The position numbers and the translations under genes were made by a program. From positions 95,893 to 159,892 of the forward strand of contig NZ_JAJQVM010000007.1 in the NCBI RefSeq assembly GCF_021234875.1: a stretch of DNA of 64,000 nt. Direction: 5' to 3'. Below, piece by piece: positions 34,685 through 43,768 of the stretch. A model generated the notes under the pieces. That model worked only from the letters and a program-made list of their open reading frames with translations, ran no database searches and had not been told where the DNA came from. This DNA comes from Marinibactrum halimedae (GTDB lineage Bacteria; Pseudomonadota; Gammaproteobacteria; Pseudomonadales; Cellvibrionaceae). Each line of letters starts with the position of its first letter. Within the stretch, counting starts at the first letter, position 1.

Positions 34685-34750
34685 TGTGTCGGAAGCTTGA
34701 TTGTATCTGAGAGAGTCGTTTAGAGAGTTGCGTTTTCAATAAAGTTAAGG

Positions 34751-34778
34751 CTCTGCCGCAGTGTTGCGGCGGAGTTTT
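34751..34778 (+). terminator. Terminator after gdhB
   Basis: CTCTGCCGCA and TGCGGCGGAG pair with one mismatch around GTGT and are followed by TTTT. Confidence 0.75.
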
Positions 34779-34792
34779 CATGTAAAAAAGCC

Positions 34793-35032
34793 ATGTCAAA
34801 TCCAGGCCCTGCCGTATCCAGCATTGATGTTCGTTTATCTATTCCTGCCCAAGAGTATTTGCGCTTGTATCAATCCGGTGTCGCGAATGTATCGGCGGTG
34901 GCGGTGGATGGCCGTCGGGTGCAGTTTCCCAGCCGCGCTTTACGGCCGTTTGTGACCCATCAGGGGGTGGTGGGTATGTTTCGGCTTTATCTCGATGAAG
35001 ATAATCGATTGGTGAATCTTGTTAGAGTCTAA
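34793..35032 (+). CDS. DUF2835 family protein
   Basis: This 79-residue protein fits DUF2835, a small family restricted to gammaproteobacteria: SIPAQEYLRLYQSGVANVSA, VQFPSRALRPFVTHQGVVG and the end MFRLYLDEDNRLVNLVRV. Its function is not known. It sits 108 bases after gdhB, beyond that gene's terminator. Confidence 0.85.
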   Translation: MSNPGPAVSSIDVRLSIPAQEYLRLYQSGVANVSAVAVDGRRVQFPSRALRPFVTHQGVVGMFRLYLDEDNRLVNLVRV

Positions 35033-35045
35033 TTTTTTAGATTCA

Positions 35046-35097
35046 AGGTTTTTAGAGGCTAGGTTTTTAGAGGCTAAGTTTTTAGAGGTTAAGTTTT
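35046..35097. repeat. 15-bp tandem repeat x3 after the DUF2835 gene
   Basis: ARGTTTTTAGAGGYT occurs at 35046, 35061 and 35076, plus a partial copy. It lies in the gap before the convergent chemotaxis receptor gene. Confidence 0.75.
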
Positions 35098-35183
35098 ATG
35101 GTGCCACATGATTATTAGTTCACATTACTTTTGTCGTTGAACAAAGGTGTCCACAGCTTTATGCCATGGACATTCAGTGTTGA

Positions 35184-36845
35184 TTAAACAAGTGAGCGGT
35201 ACCCAATTCGAAACCCACCCCAATGCCGACCCTTGACCATAATGGGTACGGATAAATCGTGCATAACCTCGCCGGTATCTCGTTTATAGGTTTGGAGCAA
35301 AAACGTTTGTGTATGACTGCCACAGCGTGACCCGGTTCGATCAGTAAAAATACGTTTGGTACGGTTATTGACTAAATCTTTTTCATAATTCCCTGTGAGA
35401 GGTTGACTGTATTTTTTATTATGGGTTGGGAAATACCCATTGATGTCGACGGCACCGGCAAAGGCAAATGATTTATTGGAGGTTAAAATCGGCTCTTGAA
35501 TGGCGGGCAGAACTTGATCTGTAAAGTCATCGAAGCGAGTAGTGTGTTTAGCGGGGTTGGTATTTGGAATGGGGACGTAGTGTGTATCAAATAAAGCTTC
35601 ATTGCTGATACGACCGGATTGCAAAGCTTCTTCAAATACTCGGCCAATATCGCTGGCCGCTTTCGTTGCGGCGGCTCTCGCGCTGTCATGGGGTTCTCCT
35701 AGGCCTCCTTCAGAAAAAAGCTCATAAATTTTTTCGGCGGTTTCGGATAAATGTTGGCTTCGCTCAGAAATGGATGCAATTTCCTGTTCGTTGGTTTCCA
35801 GTCGTTGGCCGGCTTGGGCCACAATGCCTGAAATAGTTTGAATATTCGCGCTACTGCCTTCAACATTTTGGGCAATGGCATTAATACTGCCTTGAACTTC
35901 TTCAGAGCGAGCGTAAATGGATGTGAGGTGGTGGCCGATTTGTTGGGTCATGCCCACACCTTTATCAATGGTGTCAATCAATGCTTGGCTGTTATTAACG
36001 GCGCCTTGAATTTCATTGTTGATCTCGGTGACAGTGTTGCCTATTTGATTTGTAGCGGAAGAAGTTTTTGCAGCTAGGGCGCGAACTTCATCTGCCACCA
36101 CGGCAAACCCTCGCCCTTGTTCACCCGCACGAGCCGCTTCAATCGCTGCGTTAAGGGCGAGAAGGTTAGTTTGTTCGGCAATATCGCTAATGACAGATGT
36201 AACCGATTGAATGGCACCAGATTTTGCTTCCAGTTGCCCGATAATACTGGCGTTGATATTTACCTCTTCTCGGGTTCCTTCCATTTGAGGGATCGTTTTT
36301 TCGACCACCTGCTTACCGGTAAGGTTAATTTTTTTAGTTTCGTCGGCAGACCTCGCAGCGTCTTTTACTTGATTGACAATATCCTCAACACTACGGTGAA
36401 TGTGTTCCGCTGTTTCGACAATTTCTGCATTGTCAGCAACTTCTTCATGCATTTTTTTCTGTAATTGATCTGCAGCAAAAGACATTTCCGCTGCCGCAAT
36501 AGCAATCTTGCTGCCCTGCTGGGTAAGGGAGTGTTGCCATATTTTCTGTTGTTCCAGAGTTTCTTCTATGTGTCGTAATTCAGGAATGCTTTCCATTTCT
36601 TTTTGTAAGTCCGGTAAAAAGCTATCACGGGTCCCTTGAATGCGCTCTCCGATGGCGGATAACACGCGTTGTTCTCGTTGAATATGACGTAAATAAATAA
36701 TCAGTAAAGCAGCCGTGCTACTCACAAGCCCAATAAGGTAAGGCTGTAAGGGGTTGGGTGTGGTGAAGAAGCTGATTAGAAAAATAAGTGGTGCGACGAT
36801 AAGAAAAGAGATCAAACAAGAGATCATGAAGCGGTGGTGTGGCAT
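35184..36845 (-). CDS. Methyl-accepting chemotaxis protein with C-terminal sensory extension
   Basis: This is a 553-residue receptor. Two adjacent membrane segments at the N-terminus ([20 protein letters not shown] and [16 protein letters not shown]) leave almost no periplasmic domain. The cytoplasmic signalling region contains the invariant hairpin [20 protein letters not shown] and [11 protein letters not shown]. After the coiled coil an extra globular part of about 150 residues follows, ending in [20 protein letters not shown] and [10 protein letters not shown], a module found at the C-terminus of some soluble or membrane MCPs. Sensing is therefore probably cytoplasmic through this module; the ligand is unknown. 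No che genes are nearby. Confidence 0.92.
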   Translation of the reverse strand: MPHHRFMISCLISFLIVAPLIFLISFFTTPNPLQPYLIGLVSSTAALLIIYLRHIQREQRVLSAIGERIQGTRDSFLPDLQKEMESIPELRHIEETLEQQKIWQHSLTQQGSKIAIAAAEMSFAADQLQKKMHEEVADNAEIVETAEHIHRSVEDIVNQVKDAARSADETKKINLTGKQVVEKTIPQMEGTREEVNINASIIGQLEAKSGAIQSVTSVISDIAEQTNLLALNAAIEAARAGEQGRGFAVVADEVRALAAKTSSATNQIGNTVTEINNEIQGAVNNSQALIDTIDKGVGMTQQIGHHLTSIYARSEEVQGSINAIAQNVEGSSANIQTISGIVAQAGQRLETNEQEIASISERSQHLSETAEKIYELFSEGGLGEPHDSARAAATKAASDIGRVFEEALQSGRISNEALFDTHYVPIPNTNPAKHTTRFDDFTDQVLPAIQEPILTSNKSFAFAGAVDINGYFPTHNKKYSQPLTGNYEKDLVNNRTKRIFTDRTGSRCGSHTQTFLLQTYKRDTGEVMHDLSVPIMVKGRHWGGFRIGYRSLV

Positions 36846-36867
36846 AACAATTACCGGGTCTTTATTA

Positions 36868-36891
36868 CATAAACATAAACATAAACATAAA
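36868..36891. repeat. 6-bp tandem repeat x4
   Basis: CATAAA is repeated four times just upstream of the chemotaxis receptor gene (between its start and its likely promoter). Confidence 0.75.
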
Positions 36892-37057
36892 GATTAAACC
36901 TGATTGAGAGAAAAGACACCAAAAATGCCATGTAATAAATAAAGGTCATAAAGCGATCACTTTGATCGGGTTTTAAGTGGGGCGAGGTTATAAAAGATTC
37001 GATCTGTTCATAAAATGTAAAGTTCATGTCGAATTTCGCAAAATGCTCAAATAGTAG

Positions 37058-37085
37058 TTGAAAAGATAATGATAGTGATTATCAT
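37058..37085 (+). promoter_or_regulatory. Fur-controlled promoter of the siderophore operon
   Basis: GATAATGATAGTGATTATC (37065-37083) matches the 19-bp Fur consensus GATAATGATAATCATTATC at 17 positions. It fills the spacer between a -35 TTGAAA (37058) and a -10 TATCAT (37080), 16 bases apart, so Fur with iron would block polymerase. Confidence 0.88.
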
Positions 37086-37119
37086 TAGCGAATAATATTT
37101 TCTCTATAGGTATTTGGGT

Positions 37120-38775
37120 ATGAATATGGCAGCACGTCATACAATTAATAAAAAAAGTGTAACGATTGATCATTCAGATTTATTGGCTTATGAATCAGAT
37201 AAGTCTGTTGTTCAATTGGGAGAGCGCTTTCAAGACGTACTGTTCAGTGACAAAAGCCTCTCTATTTTTAATCGCATGGTGATGCGTGGCGCTTCTATTG
37301 TGACAAAACACGTTGCAAATGCTCAAGCGCCGTTCAGTGGTATTCGACCTGTTGAGCTGGCAAAGGCTTTCTCTGATATTGATTTAAATGTACCGCAAGA
37401 CTCCCTTGAACATGCCATGGCAGAGTTGGAGCAATTGTATTTGAAGGATGCGGTGTATTTTCATCATCCGAATTACTTGGCGCACTTAAATCCGCCAATT
37501 ACCAACGTTTCCATTATGGCGGAATTAATTCAAGCAGCGATGAATACGTCAGTGGATACTTGGGATCAAAGTGGTGGTGGAACGTTAATTGAGCAAAAGA
37601 TTATTGATTGGACGGCGGAGCGAATTGGGTTTGACCTTGCTCATGCAGATGGCATTTTTACCAGTGGGGGCACACAATCTAATTTAATGGCCATGTTATT
37701 GGCGCGTGATCAATTTTGCTTGAACCATCTTAATGGTCATAGTATTCGTGACCAAGGATTACCGAAAGAGTTTTCTCGGTTCCGATTTTTTGTGTCGGAA
37801 ATGAGCCATTTTAGTTTGCAAAAAGCGTCTGCTATTTTAGGCATGGGTTACGATGCGGTTGTCTCGATAAAAACGGATGCCCATTATCGAATGGATGTAG
37901 AGGCGTTAGACGCCGCAGTTCAGGCGTGCCTTAATGAGGGCAATATTCCTATTGCAGTGGTTGCCACCATGGGTACAACGGATTTTGGGAGTATTGATCC
38001 TATTGAATCGATGTCTCGTCTTTGTCGTCAGCATGGTCTTTGGTTACATGCGGATGCGGCTTACGGCTGTGGATTATTAGTATCAGAAAAGCATCAGTCA
38101 TTGATTGCTGCAATTCATCATGCAGACTCAGTTACACTAGATTATCATAAATCGTTTTTACAGCCCGTCGCTTGCGGCGCTTTTTTGGTAAAAGATAAAG
38201 CCCATTTGGGGTGTTTAACCTATCATGCGGATTATTTAAACCCGTTAAGTCAGCAAGTTGAGGGAACACCGAATTTGGTGTCAAAAAGCATTCAAACTAC
38301 ACGTCGCTTTGATGCATTAAAATTATGGTTAAGTTTGCGTACTCTGGGTGCTCATACGATTGGCACCGCGTTTGATAAAGCCATACAGTTGGCAAGAAGG
38401 GTATATCAGCAGTATCACCGTAATCCAAACATACAGTGTATTCACTCGCCAGAATTGAGTACGTTAGTCTTTCGGTACACGCCAAGGTCGTTATCGCCTC
38501 TAAACGAAGCGGATTTAGCTCTGTTGGATGAAATCAATATTACTATTCGTAAACGGTTAGCCAGAAACGCAGAGGCAATGATTGCGTCAACCAAAGTCAA
38601 GGGCGCTTTGTATTTGAAATTTACCTTTTTAAATCCAGAAACAACATTGGAAAGTGTGAGTGACGTTGTAGAGCGCATTATTTTTATTGGTGATGAGTTA
38701 TGGCGTAATTACTTGAAAGTGGCGCAAGCGACACTGAACTCCTTGTCGATACCGCAAGAGAGCGAAGCGGATTAG
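37120..38775 (+). CDS. PLP-dependent group II decarboxylase, siderophore diamine formation
   Basis: This protein of about 551 residues belongs to the PLP group II decarboxylases (DesA, BibA, RhbB and diaminobutyrate decarboxylase). They make the diamine backbone of hydroxamate siderophores. The PLP-binding Lys is in LDYHKSFLQPVACG; the aldimine Asp is in WLHADAAYGCG; FTSGGTQSNLMAMLLARDQF is the cofactor phosphate loop. The place as first gene before an N-hydroxylase and an IucA/IucC protein suggests lysine or ornithine decarboxylation to cadaverine or putrescine; the substrate cannot be settled by eye. I start at ATG 37120 (AGG ten bases upstream) rather than TTG 37114. The Fur promoter lies directly upstream. 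Confidence 0.9.
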   Translation: MNMAARHTINKKSVTIDHSDLLAYESDKSVVQLGERFQDVLFSDKSLSIFNRMVMRGASIVTKHVANAQAPFSGIRPVELAKAFSDIDLNVPQDSLEHAMAELEQLYLKDAVYFHHPNYLAHLNPPITNVSIMAELIQAAMNTSVDTWDQSGGGTLIEQKIIDWTAERIGFDLAHADGIFTSGGTQSNLMAMLLARDQFCLNHLNGHSIRDQGLPKEFSRFRFFVSEMSHFSLQKASAILGMGYDAVVSIKTDAHYRMDVEALDAAVQACLNEGNIPIAVVATMGTTDFGSIDPIESMSRLCRQHGLWLHADAAYGCGLLVSEKHQSLIAAIHHADSVTLDYHKSFLQPVACGAFLVKDKAHLGCLTYHADYLNPLSQQVEGTPNLVSKSIQTTRRFDALKLWLSLRTLGAHTIGTAFDKAIQLARRVYQQYHRNPNIQCIHSPELSTLVFRYTPRSLSPLNEADLALLDEINITIRKRLARNAEAMIASTKVKGALYLKFTFLNPETTLESVSDVVERIIFIGDELWRNYLKVAQATLNSLSIPQESEAD

Positions 38776-39014
38776 TAAGCTGCTCTCGAAGGTGTATTCT
38801 CAAAATTTAGGTTAAAAATAGACTTCTTTTAAAATTATTTAAAAATAAAAGATTCTGTTTAAATAATATTATTTGAAAGGCGCTCATTTTTTATTGGGTG
38901 TTTTTTGGATTTTTATTTTTTCATTTTTAATTTTCAGGAAAGTATTCTTTCAGTGGTGTTGTTGAAACGCCTTTGAGGTGCTTTGTTATTACTATTGGTT
39001 GAAGGTCTGGGGAT

Positions 39015-40430
39015 ATGATTTACGACGTGATTGGTATTGGTGTTGGGCCATTTAATTTAAGTTTGGCGGCGTTAACCTCTAATCTTTCCGAAGTGAAAAC
39101 GTTATTTTTGGATCAACGTTCGGGGTTTGATTGGCACCCTGGTTTAATGATTGAAGGCGTGCATTTACAAACCCCATTTATGTCGGATTTGGTGACGTTG
39201 GCAGACCCAACGCACCCATTAAGCTTTTTGAATTACAGTAAGCAAAAGGGTCGATTGTATTCTTTTTATATTCGGGAGGATTTTTTCCTATTAAGGCAAG
39301 AATATAATGCCTATTGTCAGTGGGCGGTGAAACAAATCCCCAGCATCCAATGGGGCAAACGAGTGGAGGTTTTGCGGTATGTCTCTCAAGAGGCGGGTTT
39401 AGATTCTCAAAGTGGACATTATGAAGTCACTATGGTGGATGTGAGCACTGGAAAAACCGAAACCGTTTGTGCTAAAAAAGTCGTATTGGGCACAGGCCCT
39501 AAGCCTTTCATCCCAGAGTCTTGTCGACCTTTGTTGGAAAAAAATGAGCCAATCTTGCATTCATCAGATTACTTATATCAAAAGGCTCAATTACAATCTC
39601 AGCGCAAAATCACGGTGGTAGGCAGTGGTCAAAGTGCGGCTGAAATTTTCTATGATTTGTTGTCAGAGATTGATCAGTATAATTACGAACTCAATTGGAT
39701 TACCAGTGCACCTCGTTTTTACCCCTTAGAGTACACCAAACTCACGTTAGAGATGACATCACCGGAGTATGTGGATTATTTTCACGCACTGCCCCGTGAG
39801 AAACGGGATCAGTTGGTGGCTTCTCAAAAAAACCTCTATAAAGGTATAAATGGTAGCTTAATTGATGAAATATTCGAAATACTCTATCGCAAGCGATTGA
39901 ATGCGGATCGAGTGGGTCAAGATTTGCCGGTAACTATTTTGACGAACAGTAAGGTTGTCTCTGTTCAAGAAAATAAACAAAAACACGATAACCATCAACG
40001 GAATCCAGAAGTTGTGCTCGACTGTTATCACTCTGAGCAAGAAAAAGATTTTTCTATCACTACCGAAGGATTGGTGTTGGCCACGGGCTTCCATTACCAA
40101 GAGCCAGCATTTTTGTCACCCATTAAAGATCGCATTCGTTATGATGGTAAGCAGCGTTTTGATGTGAATCGCAACTACAGCATTGATAAAAGCGGGCAAA
40201 CATTGTTTGTGCAAAACGCCGAATTGCATACCCATGGTTTTGTATCGCCGGACTTGGGTATGGCGTGTTACCGCAACTCTATTTTAATTAAAGAAATAAC
40301 CGGTGTAGAACATTACCCCATTGAAGAGCGCATTGCATTTCAACACTTTGGTGTACCCGAGCAGACTTGCGGTGAAAAAAACGAGAATGTATTAAACGCT
40401 TCCCACGTTGTGTGTGAATCCATTGAGTAG
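39015..40430 (+). CDS. Diamine/lysine/ornithine N-monooxygenase (SidA/IucD/PvdA family)
   Basis: This FAD- and NADPH-dependent enzyme hydroxylates the terminal amine of a diamine. That is the first committed hydroxamate step. FAD motif GIGVGPFNLSLAAL is at the N-terminus, the substrate/FAD region FDWHPGLMIEGVHLQTPFMS follows, and the NADPH motif VVGSGQSAAEIFYDL lies near residue 200. The C-terminal family end (LVLATGFHYQEP; NAELHTHGFVSPDLGMACYR) is present. Length, 471 residues, is typical. It follows the decarboxylase by 239 bases and ends just before a terminator-like hairpin. The order decarboxylase-hydroxylase-synthetase is that of bibABC, mbsABC and pubABC. Confidence 0.95.
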   Translation: MIYDVIGIGVGPFNLSLAALTSNLSEVKTLFLDQRSGFDWHPGLMIEGVHLQTPFMSDLVTLADPTHPLSFLNYSKQKGRLYSFYIREDFFLLRQEYNAYCQWAVKQIPSIQWGKRVEVLRYVSQEAGLDSQSGHYEVTMVDVSTGKTETVCAKKVVLGTGPKPFIPESCRPLLEKNEPILHSSDYLYQKAQLQSQRKITVVGSGQSAAEIFYDLLSEIDQYNYELNWITSAPRFYPLEYTKLTLEMTSPEYVDYFHALPREKRDQLVASQKNLYKGINGSLIDEIFEILYRKRLNADRVGQDLPVTILTNSKVVSVQENKQKHDNHQRNPEVVLDCYHSEQEKDFSITTEGLVLATGFHYQEPAFLSPIKDRIRYDGKQRFDVNRNYSIDKSGQTLFVQNAELHTHGFVSPDLGMACYRNSILIKEITGVEHYPIEERIAFQHFGVPEQTCGEKNENVLNASHVVCESIE

Positions 40431-40438
40431 CCTGTAAG

Positions 40439-40462
40439 GCAGCGATTGTACGCTGCTTTTTT
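40439..40462 (+). terminator. Terminator inside the siderophore operon
   Basis: GCAGCG and CGCTGC flank ATTGTA and are followed by six T. It lies between the hydroxylase and the synthetase gene, which starts only 45 bases later, so it should attenuate the distal genes. Confidence 0.8.
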
Positions 40463-40506
40463 GAAAAAGAATCCATTTATTAGAACAGGATAGGAATGCG
40501 TAAGGT

Positions 40507-42918
40507 ATGAATACCGCCCCTGTATTTGAGCATCATGATGACATTGGCCCGCTTTTTATTCGTGAGCTGAACCCCAAGAAAGACGCGATTTTAATCCATT
40601 CTTGGGTCTCGCAACCCTATGCGAAATTTTGGAAAATGACAGACTACACACCACATCAGGTGTGTGACTTTTATGACACCTTAAATGCGAATGCTCATAG
40701 CCAATCTTATCTTGGCTATTGGAAAGACTCGCCATGCTTTCTTATTGAGATTTATGACCCTAAGCATGATCCTGTCGGTGAGCACTATTCGGTACAACCG
40801 GGTGATAGGGGAGTGCATATATTAGTGGCCCCAAGCGATACGCCTGTGTCAGGTTTTACGAAACGTATTTTCAACAGTGTATTAGCGTTCATGTTTTCTG
40901 AGTTGGGCGCCAAGCGTATTGTGGTGGAGCCGGATGTAAATAATCAAAATATTCACGCCATTAACAAAGCGTTTGGTTTTATTCATGAGCGCCGTATTCA
41001 ATTAGGGGAGAAAGAGGCTTATCTCGGCTTTTGTGATCGAGATCAATATGAGCATTCGTGGGGACGACGTTGGTTGATGCATCAGTGGCCTCAGTATCCT
41101 GATATGCAAGATCCTGCTATGCAAAAATCACCGGATCATTTAGATCCTGAAATATGGACTCAGGTAAATCGGCAGCATATTCGTAAATGTCTTGCAGAGC
41201 TCAGCCATGAGCGTATTTTACAGCCTCAATGGGTCGCCGATTGTGGAGAAGCCAAGCGTTATCGTTTAACCAGCGATTTGCCTTCAGTGGAATACGAATT
41301 TGAGGCTGTGTTGTTGCCCTTAGATCACTGGGTTGTTAATACGGAGACCATCAATAAAAAAGTGGATGGGGAAAATGCCCCATTGGATGCGTTGGCTTTT
41401 ATCATCGAATTTGCAAATACTCTCGGTATGAGTCAAGCGCAATTGCCGATTTATCTTGAAGAAATTTCGGCCACGCTCAACAGTGCGGCATTTAAAATAA
41501 AGAAACCCTATTTAACGGCAGGTCAGCTTATCAATGCGGATTTTCAAGCGGTTGAAACCGGTATGAATGAAGGTCACCCGTCGTTTATTGCGAATAATGG
41601 TCGAATTGGTTTTGATGCAGAAGATTTTGCCCGTTATGCCCCTGAGGCAGCCATGCCATTTCGCATTTTATGGTTGGCCGCGCATCATGCCAAAGCGGAG
41701 TTTTCCTCTTCCACGATTACCGATTATGAATCGCTGGTTCGACAAGAATTAGATTGCACCACACGCGAACGTTTCGAACGCCTATTATTGGGCCAGCAAG
41801 TTAACCCTGCCGATTATATTTTAATACCTGTCCACCCATGGCAATGGCGAAATAAATTGGCTCATGCTTATTCAACGGATTTGGCTCTGAAAAACTTGGT
41901 GTTTTTAGGAGAGGGGGATGATTATTATCAACCGCAACAATCCATTCGCACCATGTTCAATGTCACACAACCTCAGAAATATTATGTGAAAACGGCATTG
42001 TCTATTTTGAATATGGGGTTTGTACGGGGGTTGTCTGCGGCCTACATGAGTGTGACACCGGCCATTAACGATTGGGTGTTTAGTGTTGTTGATAATGATG
42101 ACATCTTGAAGGAGTACGGTTTTAAAGTGCTGAGAGAATTGGCCGCCGTTGGGTATCGTAATGATCATTATTGTCATGAGAGCGTAAAAGATAACCCGTA
42201 TAAAAAAATGCTTGCGGCATTATGGCGAGAGAGTCCGGTGAATTTTATTGAGCCTGGTCAGCAACTGATGACCATGGCTTCATTGCTGCACGTTGACCCA
42301 CAAGGGGGAGCGGTACTGCCTGAATTAATTAAAGCTTCCAGGCTTTCGCCCACGCAATGGATTGCTCGTTATTTGCAGGCGTATCTTACCCCGTTGCTTC
42401 ATTGTTTATGCCAGCACAAAATGGTGTTTATGCCCCATGGTGAGAACATCATTATGGTGATGGAAAACCACGTCCCGGTCAGTGTGTTTATGAAAGACAT
42501 TGGGGAAGAGGTGTGCTTGCTTAATCGTGAGATTGTGTTACCTGAAAAAGTACAACGTATAGCGGTGAATGTGCCGGAAGATCATGAGGTCTTGTCTATT
42601 TTTACGGACGTCTTTGATTGTTTTTTCCGCTATGTCACCGGTATTTTGTACGAGCATTTGCAGTTGGACCCGAAAGAATTCTGGCGTTGTGTGGCGATGA
42701 CGATTTGGGAATACCAAGAGCAGCATCCCGAATTTGCAGAAGCCTATCAGCGCTACAATTTATTTGCAGACGAATTTTTATTGTCCTGTTTAAATCGTTT
42801 GCAATTGGCCAATAATCAGCAAATGATTGACCTCACTGATCCGTCAAAGTTATTGCAATTCGCGGGAAATTTGAAAAACCCCATTGCGGCTTTTTCAGAG
42901 ACACCGGTGATGGCATGA
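40507..42918 (+). CDS. Fused N-acyltransferase and IucA/IucC NIS synthetase (BibC-like)
   Basis: The 803-residue protein joins two enzymes. Residues about 1-195 form a GNAT/IucB-like acyltransferase (IHSWVSQPYAKFWKMTDYTP; FNSVLAFMFSELGAKRIVVE; NKAFGFIHERRIQLGEKEAY) that would acylate the hydroxylamine. From about residue 215 onward is a NIS synthetase with IucA/IucC and FhuF-like regions (GHPSFIANNGRIGFDAEDF; LIPVHPWQWRNKLAHAY; SIRTMFNVTQPQKYYVKTAL; FMPHGENIIMVMENHVPVSV), which condenses acylated units using ATP. In desferrioxamine and putrebactin clusters these are separate genes. The fusion is the hallmark of BibC and MbsC, which make the macrocycle bisucaberin from succinyl-hydroxycadaverine. 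So a bisucaberin-like dimeric hydroxamate is the best product guess (inference). Its stop overlaps the next start (ATGA). Confidence 0.92.
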   Translation: MNTAPVFEHHDDIGPLFIRELNPKKDAILIHSWVSQPYAKFWKMTDYTPHQVCDFYDTLNANAHSQSYLGYWKDSPCFLIEIYDPKHDPVGEHYSVQPGDRGVHILVAPSDTPVSGFTKRIFNSVLAFMFSELGAKRIVVEPDVNNQNIHAINKAFGFIHERRIQLGEKEAYLGFCDRDQYEHSWGRRWLMHQWPQYPDMQDPAMQKSPDHLDPEIWTQVNRQHIRKCLAELSHERILQPQWVADCGEAKRYRLTSDLPSVEYEFEAVLLPLDHWVVNTETINKKVDGENAPLDALAFIIEFANTLGMSQAQLPIYLEEISATLNSAAFKIKKPYLTAGQLINADFQAVETGMNEGHPSFIANNGRIGFDAEDFARYAPEAAMPFRILWLAAHHAKAEFSSSTITDYESLVRQELDCTTRERFERLLLGQQVNPADYILIPVHPWQWRNKLAHAYSTDLALKNLVFLGEGDDYYQPQQSIRTMFNVTQPQKYYVKTALSILNMGFVRGLSAAYMSVTPAINDWVFSVVDNDDILKEYGFKVLRELAAVGYRNDHYCHESVKDNPYKKMLAALWRESPVNFIEPGQQLMTMASLLHVDPQGGAVLPELIKASRLSPTQWIARYLQAYLTPLLHCLCQHKMVFMPHGENIIMVMENHVPVSVFMKDIGEEVCLLNREIVLPEKVQRIAVNVPEDHEVLSIFTDVFDCFFRYVTGILYEHLQLDPKEFWRCVAMTIWEYQEQHPEFAEAYQRYNLFADEFLLSCLNRLQLANNQQMIDLTDPSKLLQFAGNLKNPIAAFSETPVMA

Positions 42919-43703
42919 ATGCGGCAGGCGTAAACGAAGATCTTCTGCAGAGAAAGTTGGCGTTTGCAACCCGCTCGATGAATTCTGCATTGCAGTGGGA
43001 AGTATTGCCAAGGGATCAAACAACATCAGAGTTTACGTCTGAGGAACTTCGCGCTAGTAGGCTCGTTCGTCGAGTGTATTGCGCGTTACAACACGCTTAT
43101 CCTCAGGCTGGGCCTAAATATTGGTCTACACGCACATGGACATTACTGTGTTGGCAACCCATTTATATTGCCTTGGCAGCGGTGCATGGGGTGGGTAAAG
43201 TGCCGAATTTTTCTGGATTGTATCAACACCAGAAATCGACCTCTGTTTATGGATACACTTTTGTGGGAAAGGTGTGGGAGCGTGAGATATCAAGTTGCGT
43301 CTCTCGCTCATTGGCCGTGGACATAAATGCCTTAATTACTCGTGCGGGCTCTGCTGTTCGAGAGTGGTGTAATAATTTATACCACATGGCTTTTTCTGAA
43401 TTGTCATTACCAGAGCGGAAAGCCTTACGTTTATTGGGAATGGTGGCGCTTAATGCATTGGATGCCTTAAGCGCGTCAAAATTAATTTCAAAAAGACGTT
43501 TATCGTCCTCAATTGATACTCAATGGCTGCAGGCAATGGGTTTAATAAAGCATGTCGGAAGTCAGGAAAAAAATGCCACTTATCAAGGAGGAGCTTGTCG
43601 TTATTATTCGAAAACCTGTTGCCTTCATTATCAAGTCGGTGAGCGAGAAACTTGTGTGGATTGCCCGAAGCTCAAGGGGCAGAAGAGAGTGGTGTTCGTC
43701 TAA
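42915..43703 (+). CDS. fhuF: Siderophore ferric reductase, FhuF family
   Basis: FhuF reduces ferric hydroxamates in the cytoplasm to release iron. The 262-residue protein ends with the unusual [2Fe-2S] cysteine pattern C-C-x10-C-x2-C (CCLHYQVGERETCVDC), the family signature. The upstream part has YWSTRTWTLLCWQPIYIALA, matching the FhuF core. It overlaps the synthetase gene by four bases and is translationally coupled, so biosynthesis and iron release are encoded together. No receptor gene accompanies it. Confidence 0.9.
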   Translation: MNAAGVNEDLLQRKLAFATRSMNSALQWEVLPRDQTTSEFTSEELRASRLVRRVYCALQHAYPQAGPKYWSTRTWTLLCWQPIYIALAAVHGVGKVPNFSGLYQHQKSTSVYGYTFVGKVWEREISSCVSRSLAVDINALITRAGSAVREWCNNLYHMAFSELSLPERKALRLLGMVALNALDALSASKLISKRRLSSSIDTQWLQAMGLIKHVGSQEKNATYQGGACRYYSKTCCLHYQVGERETCVDCPKLKGQKRVVFV

Positions 43704-43768
43704 AAACATTATCTGTTTAGAGTATTTCACGTCTGAGCCATAAACTAAAACCAATATTGGAAATGATT

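Noticed and set aside
37120..38775. Glutamate decarboxylase as the function of the first siderophore gene
   Set aside because: Position beside a hydroxylase and NIS synthetase under a Fur box fits the diamine-forming decarboxylases better.
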